A stretch of DNA of 34,988 nucleotides from Branchiostoma floridae (taxonomy: Eukaryota; Chordata; Leptocardii; Amphioxiformes; Branchiostomatidae): assembly GCF_000003815.2 (NCBI RefSeq), contig NC_049979.1, forward strand, positions 18,556,380-18,591,367, in the 5' to 3' direction. Shown piece after piece: positions 9,760 to 23,975 of the stretch (the stretch's first letter is position 1; the number at the start of each line of letters is the position of its first letter). Under the pieces are notes generated by a model. The model had not been told where the DNA came from. It saw only the letters and a program-made list of their open reading frames with translations, and ran no database searches. Made by a program: the position numbers and the translations under genes.

Positions 9760-12700
9760 TAACTGGCGAGCTGGCTATCGTGAAGGCGCGAAAACCGGTG
9801 ATTTTTGAATGTGTAACACGAACTCTCCATAACATGGTCGAGGCAAAGGGTTTCGCGGGCTTCAGCGTTTATGTTAGCAAAAAGTTGCGAAATTTCTGAT
9901 TTCGCAATGCACCTATCATTTGGCCTAACCGGGACGCTTTTGTAAGAGTGTATTGTTTTGGTCTTGATTGTGATAGGTGGCTGGCGACCCCCTGGTTGCC
10001 TGCTGTAAACGAGGAGGTCATTTTCCCACGGCAATGTTATGTCATAACAGACATGAACTTACGATGATCTCTTGTCTGCTATCAGTGTTATTTGTATAGA
10101 GGACCTCACGGGCCATATTGTAGTAGGTGCTGAAAATTTGTAACCTTATCGATATGTAACATGTTACGTGAACTTGGATGGCATATTTTATCAGCATAAG
10201 GCACTTTTCTTCAGCTAATTTTTGTCAGATGAGGGCGGCGCCATAGTATCGTCTTTGGCTGTCGTCTGGGACTGATTCATCGATAACCGCCTCGGGGTTG
10301 ACAGAACTGGCTGGGGAAAGCTGTGGCAGTTGTTAGCCCCCCTCCCTTCGTTCCCCGTCTGGCACCGTTATAAGACAATCTTGTTTGTATTGCAGGAATG
10401 TTTTATTTTGCTTGTTATACGATAACCTGACTATCTTGTGTCATTCTAACGAAATGGTTTTAGGCTTGAATGGCGGAATGGGATTCCCATGTAACTAGAT
10501 GCACGGTCTACTCCGACGATATTGATCTAACAGTCGAATCCTGAATTTATGGGGGTTCTGCCATCTGCCGCCTCGCCCAGAGCGTGTCAGCTGTCTGTCT
10601 TGTCATTCTGCCATCCTTTCCCAAAGGAAGCCTTGCTACACACTTGGACACCTTTGAAAAATGTAAGGGTGCTTGGCAACACTTGACAGAGATGAACTAG
10701 CCTCTCCCCTGTGGAAGTGGGCGATACCGTTACACACAGCCGAACATGTGCATAAGGGGGCGGGACCCTGTACCTCTGAGAATTCCCGGGATTTCCTCAC
10801 TGAATCCAATCCATTTCATCAACACCGTTCAAAATGTCAACCCTAAACAGGCACTCCTGGACTAACCTCAAATGACACTCCCCTTGTCCTAGCAGTGGCG
10901 ATCTAAGATCTGTGTTGTTGTTTTTTTCAAGCGTTTGTAGATTTTAAATCATTATTTGCATTATGATTAGAATGACTTAAAATGAGAAAAAATTCCACAT
11001 GAAAATCAAAATTTGGCAGAAATGTCGTTATGAAACAGGCTTCCTGTGGTACTCTGTTTCATTGTTTTTGCTTCTTTCCCTTTTAGTCTTATATTTCATG
11101 ACTGAGTTGACTCAGTTTCTTACCCTCAATCCTTCCTGGGCCAGTGCTAAGCTTTAACATTATATAATGGTTATATTATATATAGAAAGGGTCAGTCATT
11201 GACCTTTGATATGGTATGAATGGGGGAGTTGGGACCAAGTTCAATCCAGTACCTAGGGTATGCAGGGAATGTTGTAATACTAGTGCTAGAGACAAGGGTG
11301 GAATTTCTTACTTTCTGGTCAGTGCTGTACCGGTTAGAATACCTGGGTAAATCATGGTTATGGAAAGCTGTTTAGGCATGGACAGGTTTGTGCTGATAAA
11401 TCATGCATATTGTTATTGCTTTCCAATGATGCTTAGATAAGGATATTAAGATTGATGATGCATGAAATGAAAATTAACTGTTTCAATTGATGCACCAGCA
11501 TTTTCCATGTTTGGTTCTATCAGAGCTAATCAGCCTACTCCTGATCATTTGGGGAGTTGTCCTGACATGATTTTGTACGGCACATTGTCAGCATATAGCC
11601 TACACTTAGTACAGCATATACATTGTACAAAATACAATGAAGATCTAGGATAGACCAAAAGAACCCTATTTTCTGTTTGACATTGCTTTATAAGTTTTTC
11701 ATTGTGTTGTGTAACAAACAGCCAGAATATTTCTGATATTTTGGTCATTTTGATCTAGGACAATTTCATTGTCAGGGAAGGTATGGAAGAGAATGTTTTA
11801 GAGGTAACTAGTTGGCCCACAGAAATTGTACAGTTGACAGTGGTTAGGGATGTCCACTGAAATGATGACAAATAGCATAATGGTAGGTGACATTACCTCA
11901 CATCCAAACCAGGAAATATTTAGATTTGACCATGACAGCCAAGATCAATTTACAGTAACTAATCCTTTGGTTGACCCTGAATCCTTGTAAGTTAAAAATA
12001 TATGCCATTGATGGTGGGTATGATGTTGGCTCGCTGTACAAGAATTTGATAAACATGCCATTCAAAGGTTGCACTTATTTTGAATCTCCCGTAAGAAATG
12101 CTATTGATGCCATTGATTTAATGCTCTTGACAATATATTTAAGTTGTGTATTGTGGAGGTTGTCTAAGATGATCATCAATTATATGTTCTAAGTCCATGG
12201 TGAGTTGTATATTGTAGATCATGTCTCCGTCACATCTTTTTAGATGTTGTGCAAAGTAGTACTGTGCACACAATAGTATCAGCAAGCTGGCAGTTTGGTA
12301 ATTGACCCACAACCATTAGTTATGATGTTATACCTCAGTATAAAATGACCTGGTTGTTTGCTGTACTCTGTAGAACTGGGCCAGTGCCAGTTCATAGTCA
12401 TCATATCAATGAGAATCAATGAAGGAAGAACTTGTCAAAGAGCTTATCTTTCTCAAAGGACTGCACATAGCCAGTCATTGTGAGTGACACTTGAGTGAAA
12501 ACACAATTTTGAGTATATACTTAAAGTTTTTGATGAAAACAAATTCCATTCTCATCTTCACGACTTCAGATGGATAAATATGCTTTGTATGTTGTTACAT
12601 GTATATTTGCCCTGTACTCTGTTCCTGGAATGGTGGAGGCTTAACGCTATGAGTTTGATGGACATTATTCTACTTTATTCATAGCTGATCATATGACCAT

Positions 12701-15700
12701 CCTCTACCAGGTTACCATAAAAAGTTTGTTGGTCTAGTTTAGAAGTGATCGGCTCTTGTGTCAAACCCATTTCAGGGAGGGAATTGACATCAGCACACAA
12801 CAGAGGAGCCCTCAACTCATAGGGCAAAGGTGCGATCCTCCAGGAAATGTAGACTGCTTGAAGGGAAAGGGCACTGTAATCTCTTGAACTGAATGTTCTC
12901 ATGTAGGGAATGTATACAGACTTCAATCATACACTGGGGGGAAAAGGTTCATATCTACAAAGGAAAGGGTGCAGTACTTAGATTAAAATGGTGTCTTGGT
13001 ACAAACCATGTCACCTGAAAATCTCAGTCCTAGCTCAGTAATCTTCATTGATAGCCTAGTTGGAAAATTAATTAGGACATGGATGGGATCTGCTAATGCT
13101 GCCAGCTCTCTGGAAACTGCTTGTCGCCACACAAGTTAATTATTCCATACAAATAGCTATTTTATTAATAAGTTGTACATGGATGATCTGCGCAATCTAT
13201 TTTTCTGAATTATGGATGCAGTGACATTTGGTATTTCAGGCAATAGGGCCATGAAAGATAGCTCAAGTAATTTAGAACTCAATGATTTTGATGAGTTTAA
13301 TCATACATGATCAAAATGATATGTAATGATTGTGTGTAGGCTATATATCTGCTCAACCGTGTCGGCCAATCTGCTTTCCTCTGTACTGATCACTTCTAGC
13401 TAGAGTGCGGCAAAAATTAGCAATTTTATGAAGTGTCATGGGTTCTTCCATTTATCACAAGGAGCATTCGGTATGCTGTTCTTTGGACCCTGAAGTACAG
13501 AGGTTATAAATGCTGTGACTTCTCCTGTGACATTTGTATTTTCTTGTTATGTTACAAGAAGGCCTTAGCAATGACTGAGGTTTTGGTTGGAGATACCTGC
13601 AATAAATTCCTATTTATGCACTGGATCGGGAATACTAAAAGTATTACAGAAAAGCCACCTTACCTGCAAGGGGGTGCATTGAAGTCATGTCAGTGGCCAC
13701 TGCACTAGTATTGATAGTCTGGCAATGTTGGAGGACCTGTGCTGTGTTTTTCTACTGTAACATAACATGATTATTGGGAATGAAACACCCATTTAATCAT
13801 CCTGCATGAAATTGGGAAAATTTAAACCAAGGTACCATGGTGAGTAGTGCTCATTGGTGCGTACACTGCCATTTGTGCACAAGGAAACAGGAAAGATTGA
13901 AATACATGGTTGCCTATGACTTGAACATCCCAGACATGTATGCATTACATATGGCCTTGAGTCCAAAAAAATCATCTTCATTGCTTAGATTCCTTGGCGT
14001 GCTATTTCTCATATTCAATGATATTGCATTTCCTTTGCTAAATAAGCCTTGCATAGGCCTGGTGTGAAAACACAGTAATCAGTGTAATTGAATGGTACTT
14101 TAATCTGCCTTTAATTATTTACTGGTGTATTCATCTCTACCATGTCAATGGGGAAATTGGTGTACTAGCATTAACCAAAAGTCCTTTTAGCAATCCTCCA
14201 AAGGCATCATGGGTTTTCATATGTTAATGAGGTTAGTATTTCTCTAAGGAGTCCTGAGCAGCTGATACTCTCTGTCTCCATGGGACAACTTGCTAAAGCA
14301 ATCAAAGAATCATTAGAACAGACTGAGTTATTAAACTCTCTGTACTTTCTCACAAGTTGCCCTCACAGCCCTGTACCTTTCATTGCTATTGCATGGCCAG
14401 TGGCCCGTGACCACTTGAGTTATTGGCCAGTTCCCGCCCCCTTCCCTCCCCTGATGAGCAGGCCTGATAGGGACTTCCAATCAGGATCAGTTACAGGGTA
14501 ATTCAAACTTGGCACCACTCGTGCTGGACCCTAATGAAATGATGATGGCTGTATCTAAGCATTTTTCTGCTGTCTGCTGGTCAGGGGTGTTCTCATCTGC
14601 ATGTGCATGAGCCATTGTACCCTAGAGTGGCCACAGAGCACTGGACCTTTAAATACCAAGGGATTGCCAACTACTGCATATATATTGCAGGGAGGTTGTG
14701 TGGTCCCTGTATTGTAGCTCAGGCCTACAGAAGAGCTGGTGGGTACTGTGTCCTGTGGCTGTGGCTTACCAGATCTGTTGCTCTTGAAAGTGGAACTTGA
14801 TACTACTGGTAAGTGTTAGGCTGCCTACAAATCTAATCTCCACTTGTTATTTGTACAGCAGTTCAACAACCTGCAGGTAGGTTTACATTGAGATGAATGA
14901 ACAACTTCCAAACTTTTGTTTTTAAATGTTTTAAGGGTTATTTGATGCACTAGATAACATCAGATTCATTTGGTTGGAAAACCTGTCTGGCATTTTAATG
15001 TTATAATCTAGATGTTGTTTCAGCAGTGTTGAGTTGTGTCATGTTGTACTATGTTTGCTGATCCCAATGGAATAGACCTATTGCTCAAAGTGGACTTTGT
15101 ACTTTGTACTATTGTAGTGAACAGTTTGTCAATGAGTTATCAGAAAGTAGCTTTCCTATACTGCATTTCCCATGTTTCCAATGTCAAAGTTGGAACTTCC
15201 CAGGTTTCTTGTACTCGTTATTCCTTGCAAGTTGGATATTTGAGGATGTACTTGCTATCATCCTTTTCATCAGTATTTTGCCTCCCAGAACGAGCATGAA
15301 TATTGCATACTTTCACGTTTCCCATCAGAAATTCCCCTGCTTTGTTGCCAGCTGTTAGCTTCAATGACGTAGAATAAAGCCTCATAATGATTCGTGCCTC
15401 TTTATCCTAATGAAAAATTTATATAGCCCAACTGCTTCATGCCGGGCTGAGCTGCCTGTTAGGGTACCATATGCCTAGTAGCTGATAAAGTCCCTTCCAA
15501 GAGGGAGGCACATGTATCTTAAGTAAATACCAGAACCAAATTATCAATGATGAAATTCCAAGAACCCCTGAAAGATACAAAGTGGCAGTCACTTCCTTTG
15601 AAGAGGTGTGAAAGCAATCATGCACGACTCAGCTTAATTGCAAGCAACTCTAAAATGTTTACAGCAGCCATTAAACAGCAGTTGCTGTTGCCATTAACGT

Positions 15701-16495
15701 AGAATTGCTCATCATTCGCTCACACAATAAAGGTAACTATGAAAACGGAGTGAGTCTGTTATGTGCTTGTACTAGCTATTAATGCAAAATTTCTCATGGT
15801 TTAAGCAAAAAAGTAAAGTGATAAAAATTTTAAAAGGCAGTTGTTTTCAATATTTATGTGGCCTTCAGCTGACAGAAAGGTTTATAATAAAGTCGTTTGG
15901 GCAGGTACATGTCTGTGGTGATCTTATTGTTTTTAAAAATTGATTCTGATCATTACTGTACATTCTACAAAATTTATGTAGAGATGCTGTGTGAGATATG
16001 ACATTTTACTGAGCTTAGCACCCATAACAGTTCACAACAACTTCACATAATTAAACCTAGGATGCTGGCAATTTACCTTGTAGCTTGGAATACTAAGGAG
16101 CTGGTGCAGAATAAATAACAGTAAAAGTGACAGCTGCATCTAAATCTCTGGCCTTGTTACCCTCTCAGTCTATAAAGTCCAGGATACCGGGCATCTGCAG
16201 CCAGGGCTTGGGTCCAAGTGGTCCTCCAGTTGATCACTCCCATTAATGTGTCATATGCTACATGATCTCCCTATTATCACTTTATAGCACTTTCTGTGGC
16301 AAGTTACTATGCATATACAGCTAGCTGCCAGGCTTTGTTTTTGTAGTTGATATTTTTAATGAGAGAGGATCAAGGCCACCATTACAGAGTGGGGTACATC
16401 ATCACTGATCGATGTAATTGCCGGTGCATCTGCTACACTGAAACTGAGACCACAAGAATGCCTGGCATTTTGGCTACAAAACAAGCCAGCGGTAG
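9760..16495. other. No gene seen; likely intron or upstream DNA
   Basis: After about 10.8 kb the sequence becomes AT-rich and CpG-poor. Open frames are short (under 100 codons), overlap one another on both strands and show no domain. No tRNA, rRNA, foldback element or inverted terminal repeat was recognised. If the ERR promoter lies at 5.8 or 9.5 kb this is 5' intron; otherwise it is intergenic. Confidence 0.45.
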
Positions 16496-16595
16496 NNNNN
16501 NNNNNNNNNNNNNNNNNNNNNNNNNNNNNNNNNNNNNNNNNNNNNNNNNNNNNNNNNNNNNNNNNNNNNNNNNNNNNNNNNNNNNNNNNNNNNNN
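16496..16595. other. Assembly gap, 100 N
   Basis: Exactly 100 undetermined bases, the conventional placeholder for a gap of unknown size. Sequence on each side is ordinary AT-rich non-coding DNA. Any feature lying in the gap is invisible, and distances across it are not reliable. Confidence 0.99.
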
Positions 16596-19500
16596 TACCA
16601 GTTGGTATTTCAACTTTTTTATTTCTAATTATTTGTCTTCAGGTTATTGCACTCAAAATGACTCTCCGGCATTGATCATAATTGGAAAAGTAAAAAAAAC
16701 AGTATTCGGCCATGTTAAAGCCATGGACCAAACAGGTTTGTAATCTTTGGAGATTTAGCTGTCTATTGCACCTGAGGGGCTCAGGAAATGTCAGAGTTGA
16801 GGCACAGCAGCTCCTCATAAACGTGTATGAAGAACCGCCGGAAGGTACAGTCTTCATTATTTACTGGGATTTCCCCAGCTGCACAACTGTTCAGCTGTCT
16901 AACTGCTCCTGACAGACATCCTGAAAACCACATTCTGACAGGATAAGCCTTATTATGTGCAATTCATAATAAGAAAAAGGGCTGGTATGATGGATGGATA
17001 CCTTTACAAAGATAAGCAGATCCAAAAGTTAGAGATAGTGTGTTCTTGGGTGTAGTTTGTATTTTCCATAAGGAGTAAGATGGGTCATTTGGGTATAAAT
17101 CTGTCTGCCCATCCAGATTTCTCAACCAATGCTGGAAATATACTGCTTTCAGAGGTAGATGCTGGGGTCAACTAATTAAGAGGTTGTTTCCATTGATGTT
17201 TCTATTACCAAGAGAAATCAATTAAAAGTCCCAATTATGCTACTGCTGGGCTTTAGTCTGTAGGTGGGAAGGGTGCCCAGCATCGTGCTGGCCTGTTGGA
17301 CACCTTTGCTCACTGCCTGCTGCTCCTGTTTTTAAATTGCAGTAAACGTCAGTTTGAAATAGATGAGGAGCCCAAAATTAGGTCATCATCCTTCTATGGA
17401 TGCTACAGCTGTGATTTCAGTGACATTTACGGTAATTACATTTGAGACAAAGCTGCATGGTGTGATCCAAATACACTCCGCTCTTTTGGTGGGCTCCAGC
17501 CATTGGAACATTCTTAATCTGTTTTTGCCACATGCTGTAGAGTTTCAGCATGCCTTACCCAAATCTACTCCAAAAGGAGTTGGTTGCCGAATACAAACAG
17601 CCCATCATGGGTCTGAAAGCCGGTGACGTCTCCAGGATTAGTGATTGAGATGGTGCTGAGATGCTGCTGGGCAAGCCACACATTACGTTCACCCCTTTAG
17701 TTGCAAATTGATGCTGGACTAGTGTACCTGTATATTGGATGGCCACCTCTATTTAAATGATAAAATGAGCACTTCTGGACGCAATGGTCCATTGAATGTA
17801 GCATTTGCAGTTGATCTGTGCCCGAGGTGATGATCCGGTCTTGTTTTGCAGATTGCATGCTTTCATTCCAAATGTGTCTGTCGCGGATTCTCCTTTTTTG
17901 ATCAGTGCAATCATTTATCTTGATTCTGTTTACGCTCTGCCAGGGTATTGATCCTTGCGCACCCAATTGTATCGTGTCGCTTTATTGCTTCATTGCCATA
18001 AGAAAGGGAAAGGGATGAGTAGTCTTTATATAGTTCTTGTGATGGACTCTTGAGCCTCTCTATGGCATATAAGCCTTAGCGCTGCTGCCTTCGCACCATT
18101 GTGCACCAGCAATATTTGAGGCTTACAGGGTTGGCCAGGTAGGGTGGTAGGCATCCATTGCCTCTGTATTTTGTAGGTGTTGTACGTAGTATCTATCTTT
18201 GCTGAAGCTACATTACAAGTAAATCTTTTGTCGTTTAATTTTGCTCATTTGTAGTATATTGCATGCATGCTATGAGTATGATAGTTACGATAATGACGTG
18301 ATACATGGTTGACATACCAGGCAATTTCTTTGGTTACCATTCAAGTCTGGGTTATCGCATCAGTTGGAGATACCTGTTCTGATATCCCTTGTACCCATGT
18401 TTATTTATGAGCCCATGTTGTCATGATTTTGAAAGTAGTCATTTCCAGGCCAAACATTTGTTCTATGTTGGATACATGTATTCACAGTGCTTGTAAGGTA
18501 CCCTTCTGTCTCCTTATCTCTCTACAACATGGAACAGGGTTGTTTTTCTGCGCGGTGTATTGCTCGCTGGTGCCTGCCTGACTATGCACTCTCATGTAGT
18601 ATTATCACTGGCAAGTAGATTGGTATGCAGATACAAGTATAGTAATATTGTATTGATCTCCTGTAAGCCAGTGTAAGAGATGCAGAGGCAGTTAACATTT
18701 GTGCCCAAGGTTTTAGTGTGGCTTGTCGTGCCGGCTTATTAATACCTATGCCCTCCTTGTGCAGCGGGTTGCTGCCAGAATTTCTGAATAGGTTAGAAAT
18801 TGCCTGGTGACAATGTATCCAAGTAATCCCACAGCTCGCTCCCGTCTAAAATGCATCAGAGTTTTAATTCATCACTAGCTTGTAATGGAAGCACATTTGA
18901 TTGATATGGAACATCAAGCATTTCTCAATCGCAACAAATTATTTCTTCTGAAATCTTTTAATTCTGATCCGGCCAATTCTCTTATCAGATTTAAAGCGTT
19001 GCCATTAATTAATTTAATGAGTTCCTGTTACATGTTATTTCCCCAGGCTCTCCTGAGGCCCCACCAGCATAGCATTAGTGTCCGAATGCCGAAGTGTGAA
19101 TGTGCAGTTACAAATTAAATGTTGTGTTTTGCATGGTGATATAACGACACAATATTAGGCCTACCAGCGGAAGAATTAAAAGATAATTACTTGTGTCTGA
19201 ATCAATTGCTGGCGCCTATCTCAAAGGGGCTTCAATCTTCTTGCCCCACATTTCCATTCAGCCTTCCTACATATTAGTTCTCTACTTTGGGTATTTAGCA
19301 TTATCTTGTGACACGTCACTCCCGCATTCATCACAGAGCGGAATCACCCACTAATGACAAGGCAGATTTAGTATCGTGGCTCATCCCGCCAGAGTACTGT
19401 CGCGTGTAGCCAGCAGCTGAGGGTACTCTTCACTCTTGCTCTTTGCTCCAAATTTTCTACAAAGCAGTGATATTCAGCCATATGTGTGCAAGCCTTAACT

Positions 19501-19669
19501 ATCCTGCAACATCTAAGGACAATTTCAAGTGAACACAGCGAGATATTATTTTTTTCCTCCACAACTTTGATAAGAATCTGCCATCCATCAGGTTAATCTT
19601 GACTGTCATTCTCCAGCAATAGTGTTGAATGGTGTTCCTTACTCCTTTGCTCTCTATGTGTTCCTACAG
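16596..19669. other. Non-coding DNA ending in the ERR exon-1 splice acceptor
   Basis: No coding exon recognised. The last 40 bases form a pyrimidine-rich tract (CCTTACTCCTTTGCTCTC) ending in TTCCTACAG at 19661-19669, a strong 3' splice site directly before the exon carrying the ERR start codon. It implies that the region is, at least in part, a 5' intron and that a non-coding leader exon lies upstream. Confidence 0.55.
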
Positions 19670-19682
19670 ACTTCAGTGGACG

Positions 19683-20094
19683 ATGACAAGTCAGCAGGAC
19701 CTGTACATCGACTCCACTGCCGTGAAGAAGGAGCCTCTCAGCCCTGCCCACAACGGGATGCTCACCAGCGACATTGTCAGTGCCACGACCGAGGCACACC
19801 ACAACTACGCTCGCACAGTTATACCAAATGGAACTGACTACCACCATCAGGAGAATGGACACCACATGCAGAATGGTCACAACTCGTCAGATGAAGAGAA
19901 TAGGTATGACTCGAACTCCTCCAGTGAGATACTTACAAATGGTGCGGCAGAAGACCGAATGATGAAGTGCGAGTATATGCTGCACTCGTTGCCCAAGCGG
20001 CTATGTCTCGTCTGTGGTGATGTTGCATCTGGGTTTCACTATGGAGTGGCATCGTGTGAAGCCTGCAAAGCTTTCTTCAAGAGGACAATACAAG
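19683..20094 (+). CDS. ERR: Oestrogen-related receptor, coding exon 1 (A/B domain, first zinc finger)
   Basis: ERR proteins are orphan nuclear receptors that bind TCAAGGTCA-type elements without a steroid ligand and control energy metabolism and development. This exon encodes residues 1-137 and the first base of Gly138. The start ATG at 19683 has A at -3 and lies 13 nt after the acceptor CTACAG (19664-19669). The A/B domain (1-107) is rich in Asn, His and Ser and has VKKEPLSP at 14-21. [14 protein letters not shown] (95-108) matches the block before the DNA-binding domain in vertebrate ERR-gamma. The first zinc finger uses C108, C111, C125 and C128; the P box is EACKA (126-130), diagnostic for ERR rather than oestrogen receptors (EGCKA). 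The intron splits Gly138 (phase 1) and starts with GC. An in-frame ATG at 19629 lies before the acceptor and would matter only in an unspliced transcript. The ERR identity is firm. Confidence 0.96.
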
Positions 20095-21034
<940 letters not shown>

Positions 21035-23067
21035 TAAACATGCCAGTATTTTGCTCAACGACATGTTGGAGAAGATGTGTTGTAGTGCTGAAGGCTGAAT
21101 CTCTCTATAATTGCTTGTAATCGGGTTTGAGAACATTTACATCTGTGAGGCTGTTCTTTGCTAATTGAAACACCACTTGGTAACCCTTACCTCATCATCC
21201 CTAAATCCCCTGGCCCTTGGTGCACTGACCACGCCGTATGAACCTCAATTTTGTCCCTTATTCTCGTTAACTGCTTTCCATCATGGTGTGTTCTACATGT
21301 GAAATGCCATTACCGTACGATAAAAAGGGCTGCGGAGCCGGGCTTATATTACATGGGACTTTGCTCCACTGTTGGCGCCGAAATAACAGGTCTTGTAAAG
21401 TTTTCCATCTCAGCAACATAATCCCAGTCAGTCAAAAAATAATTTTGCAGACAGTAGTTTTAAAGGAATTATTCTGCAACCAATTATTTCATTTTCTGAC
21501 AGTGGGGCTAGTCGAACATTACCAAATGCTTTGCACATTATTGACAAATCCTAACAAACCAGATGTCTCCATTATGAGGGGTCTGTACAGGTTAATACAT
21601 AATAGATTCATGCAGTATAGGAAGTGCTTTTAATACATCACATTAATTTTTCATAAGCAGCTTTCTTTTGGCCATTAGCTGACAGCTCTCATCCATGATA
21701 ACACATTGCTGAGCAAAGGTGTTTAGATTTGGCCCAGGCAAATCCCATCCAGACTTGTCAATCATTCTTACAAGCAGCAGCAGCCTCCCCAACTGTGCCA
21801 AACAGAACCATATTTTACCTGACAAATAGAGTGACATTGGTAAACATGCTTGGGTTTATCAGCCTACTTACATATGCTCACTCATAGTTCTTCAGTCTTA
21901 AAGAAAAGATGTTGAAACAGGTGCTTCCATCAAACCCCCTGGGGAACAGGACAAGTGTAGTCTGGGCTCCCCTCTCTGAATTCATCCTATCCTGGATGCT
22001 CTAGTTACCTTCCAGCCACTCTTATCACTTTCACACTGCTCTGAAAAATTGGTAACTCATTGGCAAGAGATTGTGCACCGGGCCTCCTAAGAGGCAGAAA
22101 TCGAAATGTGGCATCGCTCGTGCCCATATGCTTTTAACTCTGCTGGTTTTACTCCTCCTCCCACCTGCCATCTCATTGTCTTTTGGCAGCGTGATGCCGG
22201 GAGAACGTGTAATTTTCATCACTGCAGCTATGATGGAATTGTGAGCTCACTCTGGGTGGCGGATGGCTGGGAGATTGCATGCGGCTGCAGGCAGGGTTTT
22301 AGATTGATGAGTGGATCTGACAAGATACTGTTCTGTCAGAGTGTCTGTATGCACACAACTCACACTGTCACCACAAGTAAAGATTTTCCTCTTAGCTCAG
22401 CCTTAGTTGCAATCGGGTAGAGGAAGATTTACTTGATAATCAGTGTCGGAAAATTTTTCACCAGGGCCTTTTAGGACTCTTGGTATTAATGTATACTACG
22501 AAGAAAATGACAATAGCCTCATAGTGGATCTCACTGGGAAAATGGGTTCAATTGCGTTTTATAGCTTCATCAAGACTCAGTTCAATGAGCAGTCTGCCAC
22601 ATAGTGGCAAGATGGAAGCCTTAAAGTTTATGTTTTCACAGAAACTAAATGCAGTCACAGTTTTTACTGCACTGCACAGACATGCCTGCTCAAACGGGCT
22701 AAATTTACACCAGCTGTACATTGATTTTCTCCTGAAAAGTAGTCCTAAATGCTTTTTCATGAAATCATGCTGGCAGCTGTAAAATATTTGTGTCAGAAAT
22801 CAGAAACAGTTGACAGATTTGTACTCTACTGATCTTTATAAATATGGATATGTAATATTAATGAACGATATATAGCAAGCTGACAGATGCTTTTAGTGTT
22901 ATCATCCTTTTATCTATGAAATTAGCTAGATGGAATTTCATTCTAATCAGAATGCCAGAACACTTTTGTATGCCATGTTTCCCAACTGTAATCAGGATTA
23001 GGATGAGGAAAGAAAAGATTTCGTCAAGTCACTACAGATGATAGAAAATATATTTTGAAAGAAATCA

Positions 23068-23141
23068 GCCCAAGGGGTCGAAAGTGCTGACCACCAAAAA
23101 TGGGCTGGTGGTTACGTGGTACGCTTGCATGCCTCTTGGGC
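23068..23141. repeat. Small nested inverted repeat in intron 2
   Basis: GCCCAAG at 23068-23074 pairs with CTTGGGC at 23135-23141, and ACCACCA (23090-23096) pairs with TGGTGGT (23106-23112) inside it. It could be a decayed MITE; no second copy was found in this window. Confidence 0.45.
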
Positions 23142-23787
23142 CTTAACTAAAACAAGTGTGCTGAGGCTGAAAGTAGGGTTTGACATTTGACATTTTAAAA
23201 GACTGCCTGTGGAGATAATTTTAGACTTGTTTGAATGCCATATTGGAGCTAGCACAGACATGACAGAGGGTTAAGGATTAACCTTACTAGAATTTCATCC
23301 GAAATATCACCATAATTAATTAATGTAATGACTCATCAGGAAACATACATATATTACCAAGTGGAACATGAGAACCTTGATAGAGGGTCAGTATATTATT
23401 AGAAAATGTATGGTCATCTAGCATATTAGCAGCTAACATTGTCTAAGTGATACTAGGAAAAGACTAAGTAATGCATGACTTTCTTTCCTTCTTACTTTTA
23501 TATAGTGTCTTTTCCTTTTTTTCACCTATCTTTGTCCCTTGTGTGCAAGTCTTTTTTACCTCTTGGAAGACCGTTCATTAGTTATAACTATTTCTGTCTA
23601 TGTTTGCATGGTCACACCTATTGTTTGAATTATAGCAATTTGGTAGTTATTGATATCCTGATGAAATGTGGCAATTTGGGGCACCATAGATGTATTTCCT
23701 GGTAATTAGAACAACACCCCCATCTGAAAAGTAGTATGGTGCATCCCATTGTATGAGGTGTTGCTTGCCTAACACTAGCCTTTGCTT

Positions 23788-23909
23788 TAATCTCCAAGCA
23801 GAGGTTGAATCGCGCAGATATAGTAGTAGTTGGAAAAATTACACCGGCGCTGGTGTAGTTTTTCCGACTGCTACTATATCTGGGCGATTCAACCTCTGCT
23901 TGGAAAGTA
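23788..23909. mobile_element. Foldback MITE, copy B, inside ERR intron 2
   Basis: Same family as the element at 7320-7444. Arms 23790-23845 and 23852-23907 pair at 50 of 56 positions around a 6-nt loop (GGCGCT), with TA at both ends. Its centre, ACACCGGCGCTGGTGT, suggests that the ancestral element was almost a perfect palindrome without a loop, and that copy A gained a few bases there. Because it sits in the sense strand of an intron, its hairpin would be transcribed with ERR pre-mRNA. Confidence 0.9.
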
Positions 23910-23951
23910 CCTTTGCTTTACAAGCTTTAGTTGGCAGGAGCTATAATCAGC

Positions 23952-23975
23952 TACTCCCCAAGCAGACGTTAGGCT
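23952..23975. mobile_element. Third, fragmentary end of the foldback MITE
   Basis: TACTCCCCAAGCAGACGTTA resembles the left end of the element (TACTCTCCAAGCAGAGGTTG) at 17 of 20 positions and lies 43 bp after copy B. No matching opposite arm is visible. It is either a solo remnant or part of an older copy into which copy B was inserted. Confidence 0.5.

Noticed and set aside
11195-11215. ERR response element (autoregulation) at a TGACCTTTGA string
   Set aside because: It has an extra T relative to TGACCTTGA. I saw no exact TCAAGGTCA in the window by eye; a pattern scan would settle this.
12675-12926. Minus-strand 83-codon frame that looks protein-like
   Set aside because: No family recognised, no splice or promoter context, and no second copy in the window.
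16347-16628. Open frame spanning the N gap
   Set aside because: It is open only because undetermined bases contain no stop codons.
19593-19880. Minus-strand 95-codon frame opposite ERR exon 1
   Set aside because: Antisense shadow of the coding exon; the plus strand carries clear ERR homology and splice sites.
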